The notes beneath the pieces were generated by a model. The model searched no databases. It saw nothing but the letters and a program-made list of their open reading frames with translations, and had not been told where the DNA came from. The position numbers and the translations under genes are program-made. From NCBI GenBank assembly GCA_013076295.1, contig RQOL01000519.1, positions 2,088,888 to 2,152,887 on the forward strand: DNA of 64,000 nt, read 5' to 3'. The stretch's first letter is position 1, and the number at the start of each line of letters is the position of its first letter. Shown piece after piece: positions 1-10,300 of the stretch. Source of the stretch: Sanderia malayensis. Lineage: Eukaryota; Cnidaria; Scyphozoa; Semaeostomeae; Pelagiidae.

Positions 1-156
1 CAATAACTTTTGTAAATTTCAAACGTCCAAATTTTATTAACATTGTTCAGAAGGCTCAAAAACTCTATCAAAATTCTTGTGCAAATTGTTTTTTCGACCA
101 CATTTGGTCATTTCCCTTGTACACTTTGTGCCACGATCATATTTTCTCATGCACAG

Positions 157-744
157 TTGATAAACTTGTAGGCTACAAGAAAATTGGCTGCTACATAGAC
201 AGAGGCATTGTGAATAACAGGAGACCGTTCCCGCAGTACATCGACTTTAGATACCGAATCGACTGGGGAAACATGGAAAAAACTATCGACGAATGTGCAC
301 AGAGAGTAAAAAAGCTGAAATATACCGTGAGTTTCGTTGTTTATCGTTAAAGAGCCCATTAGCACTGTGACATTGTATTGGGCATACCCTTGGAACCAGG
401 ACCACATTTCAGATGTGTCGAAATGCTCGTTGTATACAGGTTGAATGTAATCACAACTTAATATCGATGGATAGACCGCCACAATTTCCTTGTTGTACAG
501 AAGTGTCCCTTGTATAAAAAGATGTCCATATAATAAAGACTCTACTATAACATACACTGTACTACACTACACTGAGAATTGAGGAATTTTTTATTGATTT
601 TTACAGCTATTTGCGATCGAGTACTATGGAGAATGCTGGTTCGGCTCAGAAGACAACGTCAATTATGTAAGAGATGGAAAAAGCACCGACTGTTGGAATG
701 GCGTTGGAAAAGAAAACACAATGTTCGTATATCAATGGCAATAA
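157..744 (+). CDS. 3' end of a gene with a secreted lectin-like Cys/Trp domain (partial)
   Basis: Two exons, 157-326 and 607-744, with acceptor gcacag, donor gtgagt and acceptor ttacag; phases agree. The 5' exons lie left of the window. The joined product has a G-C-Y-x-D start (KKIGCYIDRG), a conserved R-P-F-P, an E-C-A-Q-R-V-K-K-L-K helix, then FAIEYYGECWFGSED and a final DCWNGVGKENTMFVYQWQ before TAA. This pattern (GCY...R.lp...C..A...y..f.i...geCw.g...C..g.G....vY) is a small extracellular cysteine-rich domain common in cnidarian and sponge secreted proteins and sometimes described as WSC- or lectin-like. Function is unknown. The domain ends exactly at the C-terminus, so it is the last module. 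No polyadenylation signal was identified. Confidence 0.7.
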
Positions 745-1301
745 GCACTGTTTTGCAACATGTTAAAAATAATCCATTATTCAACCTATCCTATACAAAT
801 CACTGTTACCATAATGCAAGTCAACATTTGTGATGTTAAACATCTATTTAAAAGCATTTATTTCTAATACCAGAGAGAACTTGAGGTTGTGTCAAATATC
901 CTTACAGGTTTTCTTGTATTGTCCTTTGCCGGGACCTATTGCGCAGACATGCAAAGAGATACTCTGTAGGTTGTGTGCAGATTGTGTATAGAGAATACTC
1001 TGAGCACGCATACTGCTATGCAGTCTTACTCAGTATCGTGCGTGATAGATTTAAAGATAAATACATTCGATGTAACATAGGCATGATTGATCATGCCGTA
1101 TAGTCCTCGTGCATAGTAGGAGAAATGCTGCTTGTGGGGATACGCAGCGCATTCATTGCATGAACAGACTGCATTGACTATTTTACTATCCAACATACCA
1201 GATGCAGATGATCTTGCGCAAGCGCATACTCTCCGAACGTCAAACGTTTTAAGTGCGTACAACAAAACGCTGCCTTTCTGCATGGACCTTACGTCTGTTC
1301 C
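745..1301. other. Intergenic spacer
   Basis: This lies between the end of the lectin-like gene (+) and the end of the channel gene (-), so it holds two convergent 3' ends. Open frames here are short and show no family resemblance or splice support. Nothing else was recognised. Confidence 0.5.
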
Positions 1302-4300
1302 TCACCTATCGTGCTCCTCCGTACTTTCCAGACATTCAATCAGACGCGCATCTTGACTTACGTCACTTGTTGGAGCAGTAGCAACTGTTTGTTTCTCCTC
1401 CTCGCTCGTCGACAATCCACCAGCGAGTTCATTTAGGCCCTTCTTTCCGACCCGGCCGTGATTGTTCTCCCTAATATCTCCAGTGTAAAGAGACGTGTTA
1501 TTCATCTCCAGTTGTTTCTGACGAATCTTCTTCTGTCTATCCAGCTCAGTCTGCTGTGTGAGCATTCTGACTTTCAACCAAATTGGCACACCGGCCATGT
1601 GTTTGTTCACGACGAACCATTGCAACACACTTTTCTGTTGCTTCGCGCAAATTTCGTCGATTTTTCGTTCGATATCTGCGAGCGATTTCTCGTACGACAG
1701 AAACAATTCTCTTTCTGAATCCACCGTGGAGCTGGGCGCTTTTAAGTAAACAATAACTGTCAGATTTATCGGACGTAGTGGTTCATTTAAAGCACACTGA
1801 AACTACCCACTAACCGTCCTATCTCAAACAACCATCGAGATCCTTGGTACAAGAAGAGGGATGCCGTTGCCACACTCATGAGATAACCACGGAAAATCAA
1901 CAGTGACAAACTCAACAGTGACAAACTGCTACGCGAGTCGTAAAGTAAAAAAATATATAGAACCATAGCGAGCAACTTAATGACTACAGTATTTCCAGTG
2001 AACATTAGTTATTTGCTAAAAGTAATCATTCAGTCTTATACATTATTGCAAAAGACCTCAGACAACTATTGTCAATGATGGTTGCGGATATGACACTAAC
2101 AACAAGCAACCAATATTCCCCCTGAGCATAGTAAAAACCACTTGTTTAGCTCTCAGATTAGTACCCAGACATACACTGATACTACCGTCAATACTGATAA
2201 TAATTGGGCCTCAGTCAATCCTCCAACCAACGTAGCCAACACATACTTAAGAAATAAATAAACGTTTCGCTTACCTTGCGATGCGAGTGGTGCCACCTTC
2301 TTTCTTTTCAAAATACGACCAATAAATCGCGCGGAGAATTTCAAAACCAAGACAACAGCCGTTAGTATTCCAAATACAAGAATCGAACTGACGAATAAAT
2401 TATTCTTTATTGACAGCATGCTCTCAGAGTCGCTTGTTGTCGTAACTGTGAGCTGGAAAAAGATTTGCTGTTAGATGCAGTTTCTTTGCATAAGTAAGGT
2501 CTTTTATTAATATAATAGTATATGAGCAAAGCTTGAATGGTTTAAGACAATTGGACGCGCCGGAGGAGGTTGTGCCAGAACAGAGTATATAGACCATGCA
2601 CGTCGAAGTGAAAATATAGAGTGTGAACAGAAAAACACGTGAAGAAGATAAGTAAATGAGCAGCCGGAAGAAGAAGATGGAGTGTCTACATTAAAAAAGG
2701 ACACAACGGAAGAATCAACTGGACATCTAAAGAAAAAGATACATTGCTTATAGCAAAAGAAGGAGCTATAACCAAAATATCGAAAGAAGAAGATAGAGCT
2801 TCAACATTCGAAGAAGAAAAATAAAGTGTCTACAGCAAAAGAAGAAAAGGATGTAGTGTCTACAGCAAAAGAAGGAGAGGGCACAACATGCCCAGGGAAA
2901 AAGAAGAAGTTGCAATATGTCTTCATCAAAAGAAGAAGACAGACTCAAGAAAAGCATTTATTCATATTAAAAAAAATTACCTTGACCACGCCACGATATT
3001 TGGTAACAAAATCATTAATTGAGTTTTTGTTAACTGTGAGGTAAGATAGAAGGTCTCCTTCAAGCGGAATCAGGTCAGATGATAGCACCAAGCCGTATCC
3101 ATCGATTTGTTCAAATCTTTGAGCCACAACTAGTTGGTTGGCGTTGATTTCATTCTGCAAATTAGCAGCAGATAATGTGTTGATTAGAGCGCCCTTCACG
3201 TGGTCTTTAATCAAAGCATCCACAACAGCCTTGTCATCAGAGAGAGCAGCTGTAGAAAAAATATGAAACTTATTGAATTGAATTCAATATTGAAGATTGA
3301 ATATAAAGACAAATACACCTCGATTCTCTAATGCTTTCTGTACTTTACTAAAAAGATAGCAATACTACATGGCTGGGTATCACTTAAAAACACCACGATG
3401 CTCAGCTCCAACGAACAACGGAGAGCATAGCGTACCGTCTGCTATGTGGAGGTTCCATCAAGTATCTCCAATTATTGTGAATGCATTTCTGCAAATACGG
3501 CATTATATTTTTTTAAATAAACTCCCACATACAAGAATAATACCTTTTAATTCGGCATTTCTCCTTATTGCAAGGTAATACTCTGAAGAATTTACCTTCA
3601 CAGCAACCTACAAATTAAAACATACACACATGATTACCTGCTATTGCATTTAGAAAGTATTTCACGTGGAAAATAGAAAAGGTAAAAAATCTATGTTTAC
3701 CGAAGTACCATAAAGCATAATATTCTTTTTGACATGTATGCTAGTCATTGCTGTAGTGATGACACCAATTACCATGGAGTTCATGATTGGACCAATCAGC
3801 ATCCAGGCCATTGCTATCGATCTGGCAAGATTCGATCTTGGCGTGAAGTCACCATACCTGGTTTGAAGATTCAAACACATCGAATTATAATCTGCATTGT
3901 ATACTTCATGGAAGGACACGTTGGAGACGTTGGCAGCCTAATGCTTTTTTCCGTTGTACATGGACTCAGACAACTGAATTAAACACACGCACAGTTCTTC
4001 TTTCGAAATTATTCACATAAAAAAAGCTGGGGGCATAGTACATACACTTACCCAACAGTTGTCATGGTAACGATTCCCCACCAGAAGCCTGAAAGAGTTC
4101 CACGAACGAAGCTGCCGTAATTAAACTCTTCAGGGTTTTCACGTCTGTCCTGGAAAAGAATTCAAAAGTATAAAGCACTATACTACACTACAATATTACG
4201 ATCACCCCGCCACTGAAAAACCGACTTATAAGAGCCTGGTACATTTCTGGAAACAATAGATAGAACAATAGTCTATTGTTTTTAAACAATACCCAGTGGT

Positions 4301-7300
4301 ATCAAAGACCGATTTCTAAGTGGCAGGATAATACTGTATATATAGACTACTCACTGTAAACCAGACCATTGTGCCGAACAACCACGTTAAGAGCACAGCT
4401 ATTGCCATAGGAGGCCAGCAAGAAAATGCCAAGCTAGAAATTTGATCTCCAACTGTTGTCGTCTTCTTCTTTGTTAGCAAAACTGAACCAGCACTTTCAA
4501 GAACCATCAAAAATTTGTAATCCTTTAAGAAGACGTCAACCCCTTGTCTTCCATTCACAGGGACAAATATGTGTGCGTTTTGTGCCACTTTTCCTTTCAA
4601 CTGCTCTTCATCTAAAGTACATGAACACGGGGCAATGTCATTATTAGAGAAATCCCATTGGGTTATTGAGACGTAACGGTCAAGAAAACGAAGAGCTCAA
4701 GTTAAAAGGAAAAAAATTATCGAGATTGAACAACATCAAAGGAGTATACAAAATAAAACGTTGCCTTATTATGTATTACTGAGGGTCGTATAGGGGGAGT
4801 CATGTTCCCCTGTTCCCTTATAGAAATTGCATATGTTCCCTCATTGTTCTACGAAGAAATTTCCATTTTTGTGTTCCCTGATCCCTGTTTGCTATCAATG
4901 TTCCCTTGTTTCCCGTGTAATTTTCTCATGTTCCCTTGTTCCTTTTTTAATTTTGGGCATGTTCCCCTGTTCCCTGGAACCCCTATATGACCCTCATTAC
5001 TGAACAAAGCAGAGGGTACTGCACGAACAAGCAAAGAAAGTGATACTCCATGTACAACAAGCAATGTAAGACACAATATCACAGAGACTTCACTACTTGC
5101 GACAATAAGTTCAAACTCACTTTCAAATACAGCTCGTCTCCCATCCTTTGTTTTGTTGAAAAACAGATTGACATTGCCAAAGGAATGCTCCGTTGAGCCG
5201 TCACAAATTCTGCATATCTCTGCCGTACAATTTCTGATATATTCAGCAAAAACGCCCTCGGGCCCAGCCGCATTGCCATGTATCAAAGGCTTGTTTGGGT
5301 ACCACGAGACGTAAATGCTTCTTGGACACCGACACGTTTCTAAAAACACAAAATTAACAAAAATCATTAAATCAAAATAGGAGCATATTATGTCATTAAC
5401 AGGAGTGTTTATGAGGGTGACATTTTGTGAGATGCTTCATAAAACTCGATAATGAGAGAAGTATCTCTCAAAATTTCGAACTCATAAACACTCCTGCTCA
5501 TTGCATGAAAAACTTCCATCCTGATTATGACAATAACTGAACAAACAAGCAGAAGCATATTTACTAACGTTCTGGTAAACAGATAAATCCACTAGAAGCA
5601 GTCCCAATACCATGCAACCAAGACCATAGAATAGGTATCTATCAGTAACCATGTGCATTAATTACATGAGCATTATCACATAAACTGATTCATTAACATA
5701 CCAACATATACAGGTGCACTCTTTGGTCCTTCTCCCACCACCGTAGAAACGGATACTTTGATTTCAACTTCTGTATACGACTGAAATCCACGGAGAATTG
5801 TTCCGTTAGTATACTGAGACACGGCAATCGATTTCTCGATTAAACTCGCATCTTGAACATTACCACGTCTGGTTACCCTGTAGTAGACTGTGTATTGAAT
5901 GGGGATTCCACCAACCCCGTGTTGGGACATCGTGGTCCAAGTGACGAATATCTCACCGTCCCGGGACAGCAGTTTCGCAGCAACATTGCTTGGGGCTGTT
6001 GACGGCACTAAAAAGATCCAACAGCAATACATCAGCACGGAAACCTTGCAGATAATTAAACATTGTTACTATTAAATTACTAAATACTGTTCTTATTTTT
6101 ACAGTGGACTTTACAGTGATTCAGGGAATGACTCTGGCACATACAATTGCTATTTTCCAAGGCATGGGTATATGTGCTGAACCCAGTGATGGACACTGAA
6201 TGGCCAAAAGCTAATCTAAACATCCTTTCTGATCCTTTCTGCCTCATGTGAGAAATTCCAGGAATATTTTTATATATATATGTATATATATAGATTCTTA
6301 CTGTCTATACTGGCATCACAGTGCTCGATGTACAGAAGTACAGAGCAATAATAGAATAAAAGCAAGAAAGTAGACTAGTTCTCTGTTACTCGGAATTTCA
6401 TGCTTTCGCAATCATCAGACTGACTCTATTCTATATATATATATATATATATATGTATCTTGTATATATATCTTGCATGGATATCTCACTGCAAGTCACA
6501 TACTAACCATCCTGGTCGGTTTTGCAATGCTGCCAAGCAAATGGTCCATTTCCAGCACCAGTTGACGCAGCCAAGTTAATTTCGTATCGCGTAAACGGTC
6601 TTAATCCAAGCCCCAGAGTAAAATACGGAGAAACACTCGACACGGAAAGATTTCTCCATTCATGCATTGAATTGTACTCCCTGTAAAACACCGTATATCC
6701 CGCCATGGCTCCATGCCAGCGATTGCTAGGCAAAGGAAGCCAACCCAGATTCAGTGATCGAGCTGAGGAAGGTGTGCAGACGAAGTTATCAGGAGCCATG
6801 TCAGGAACTGAAAAAGAAAGGACATTGACATCTTAGAAGGAGGGGATGCAGGATACATGGAAAGCTTGCAAAAATGTGTTCCAGGACTTTTGTCCCTATT
6901 GTAACTCTTTTTGTTTGCAGTCAAATCTTGAATCAGGATTGGTTCATGAGTGAAGCTTGACGGGATGAGGGAACACGCTACATGTTAACATAACATGTAT
7001 AGTTCGTATTTGGTCAAGTCCACCGCAAGTTTATTACTTACCACCTTGCATTGTCACACAGTCGACGTATTGACTAGCAATGCCATTGCCATGCATGGTA
7101 GATGCTGCAACTCTGATTGTATACAAAGTATACACGCGCAGCCTGGTGATCACGTGATGCCTTGCAGAAGATCCATTCACGGCCTCTCTGTGCCAGGAGT
7201 CGTTACCAAACTCCTTGTAGAAAACAATAAATCCAGTGGTGCCAGTTTTAATGGTGGCGACTTTCCAGTGAACACCGATGCTTGATGAAGAGATTGCGCT

Positions 7301-10300
7301 TGCGTTTGTTATCACTGGAGCTCTAGGTACTGGAAATATGAAAAATGCGTATAGTTAAAAATATTGTTTTTCGGGGCTATTGGCGTTAGCCCCTGAAAAT
7401 CGCATTCAATGTTTGATATTTCTGAGTAGATTTATGAGAAATCAATGGACGAGTCAGGGGGGTTGATAATTGCCAGGGTTCGAGTTGGGAGCAATTGAGT
7501 TCATTTCAATCGATTTGTAAACAGCAACCATCGCTTTAAATGACATAATTATTGATCATAACCAATGTCAATAACACAACTGAAATTAACATGAAAAATA
7601 TTGCTATTGCATTCAACCTGTAAATACCAGACAATGCCATTACCTGGTCCCATTGTGTTCACTGCATGGAAAGCTACGATTTGTCGTACCATCATAAGAA
7701 AAATAGAAATGCAGATGGGTAAACTAAATTACCTGTTGGAGAGAAGACTCCATAAGGTTGTATTGGCATTGTATGCAGGGCTCCAACATCTTCAATAGCA
7801 TGTAGGAACAGGACAATTTCATCGCTGGAACTTTGACGAAATGTGATGGTAAAGCTGAATGTGCCGTTAACACTAGAGACACAAATAAACAAACAACATA
7901 AATAACAAAAAAATCAAAGTAAATCGAATAAACCTCAGGGGCTTATACAATGTACATTGGTTAATTCATTGACGGTTTGTTATGATTTGCATTCAGTTGA
8001 AGCTAAGCTCAACAAGTCGACAAACATTTATGTTGAACTTCTCGATGTGTCCAGCATCTTTTTGTCTCCCCTGACTGGTCATAGATAGACCTTATGTTTC
8101 ACCCTCGATAACTTCAACTCTCGTTAACTCGAACATATTTCTCATTCATTTGGATGTTTGATTTGTCGAGATTCAGCTGTAAATGTCTGTATGCAAAACT
8201 TCATTGCTTAAAACCCAATGTGCACCCAACTGTCGCATGGTTGTGTTGCAATCACATACCTGATATAATGCAGAGTAACGCCCAGTACAACATTCGGTCT
8301 ATTCTCATACAATGCATCGATCTGAAAAAGGATTCATCTCAAAATAGAATTAAAGCGATATTATTAAGCATCCGCAAATAAGAAACTACTTCTGCTGAAT
8401 TGAACCCTCAAACGTTTATTAATTAAGGAAACGTTTTCAGAATCAGGGTAAAAGTTTCTTATACATAGTTATTTGTCATTCGTTTTTGAGAAACCTACGT
8501 TGTATGACAGTATTTCATTAGAAAATTAGTTAGCATAGACGAACAAAATAAGAAAAATTTTAATTTCAGACCCAAAATAATTTCTTATAAAATGAACCCT
8601 TACTAAAGATAATGAGACCTGTTTCTTATACAAGGAGGTTATTTATCTCTATTCCTTTGGCATGCAGTTACAAACATGCTATTAGATTAAGATCGGAGCC
8701 TTTAGGCCTCAAAGAAGAGGGTAGTGACTTATTAATCAAGAATTGCGAAAGCAATGTGTCCAAAGTATTAATTAATATCATACAAAAGCATTAGATACTA
8801 CAGCATAAAATAGAATAGAGTGCCATACAATGCCATATGGTTCTTGGATAATGGAAAGAAAACACATAAACAAGAGGAAATTGTCGACAGCATGGTTAAC
8901 GTACGTTTTGTCTCAATTTGTTTTCGAAAGCAATTTGCGAAGAGCTGCCATTATACCAAATAGAAGAGTTGATTAATTCATTTTTAAATCTTCCTTCTGT
9001 TGTTAGGTTGAGGGCTGAAAAGGAAAAACAAGCGAGAATTTAAAATTTGTTGTTTTCATGTTTTTAAACAAAATTACAAGCAAATACCCATTCGATACAA
9101 CTTAAAAATAAGCCAGTTTGCATGAAATTTATTTCTTGTGCATACCTTTGCAAGAATGCGTGTTGCAAGTTCGATACACCAGCATTGCTCCTTCGCAGAG
9201 CCGTCCACCAAACGCAGGGGCTGGTGAATTGCATTCTCTGTAACTCCGCTTTCTTCCAGCGTCACAAGGCTGGTCACAATTCGACCATTGTGACCAGCCA
9301 CTAAACCCACCATCAACTAAGGAAAATAATTTGAAAAAGGAATGAGTGAGTCTTGGTAGGTCTGACATTTGTCAACGGAAGAAAACATTGCATAACAACA
9401 GTTAACAACTTGGATACCTCGAGCACAAAAGAAAAAAGGAATTTTCTCGAGTTAGAGAGTGACTAATAAATTTAACCCTAGCAGACGAGAGTCAAAGCAT
9501 ATACCTTTACAGCGCTGAAATTTGCACCCGTTGAGCTCCTCAGTTATACCAGTACAACTGAGACCCCCATTCTGTGGAGGGGGGTTCGAACATGTTCTAT
9601 TTCTCGTTCGAACTCCCCCGTTGCATGATTGGCTACAGAGCGACCACATTGACCAGGAAGACCATGCACCATCGACTGAAATTTAATGAAATTATAATTT
9701 AATTAATTTAATTTAAAACACTGATTAATTGCAGAGTGTATGATGTAAATATAAAACTGACCCTATCATTAACCTGGGACAAAATAAAAAATAGTGCAGT
9801 ACAACCTTGTTATGATTAACTATACAATCTGGTTTACAGGTATATAACTTGCGCACACACTAGTATACTATATTGTAAGTGTACAGCTATAGAGCAATAT
9901 CGAACGACAACGTGCGTTATGCTCGTAATCCTCGTACTTTCAGGTTAATTATCATGGTTCTAGAAGCAACGTTGGATGCAAATAGCTATTCGATGCAAGA
10001 TGCTGTTCAATGTGAATAATTGCTTGATGCAAAGAGCTATCCAAGGCAAAGAGCTGTTCAATGCATTGGTTCATTTGTTGTGACAAGTGAAATTTGTAAC
10101 GACAATATCAGTTACTAAAATTCGCTTACCTTTGCAAGGAATAAAAGGACACAGTTGCTCTTCTTTGCGAATCTCTTCGTCGCAGCGGGGGTCATTGCTA
10201 CAAATAAGGTATCTCACCCTATGCGATACCCCACACGTACTTGAACACTCACCCCAGTTTGTGAATTTCCTTCCACATTTCTCTAGATGAAAGAAACCAA

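Noticed and set aside
4802..4990. MFPCSL-type plus-strand frame
   Set aside because: Translation of the TGTTCCC repeats inside the MITE.
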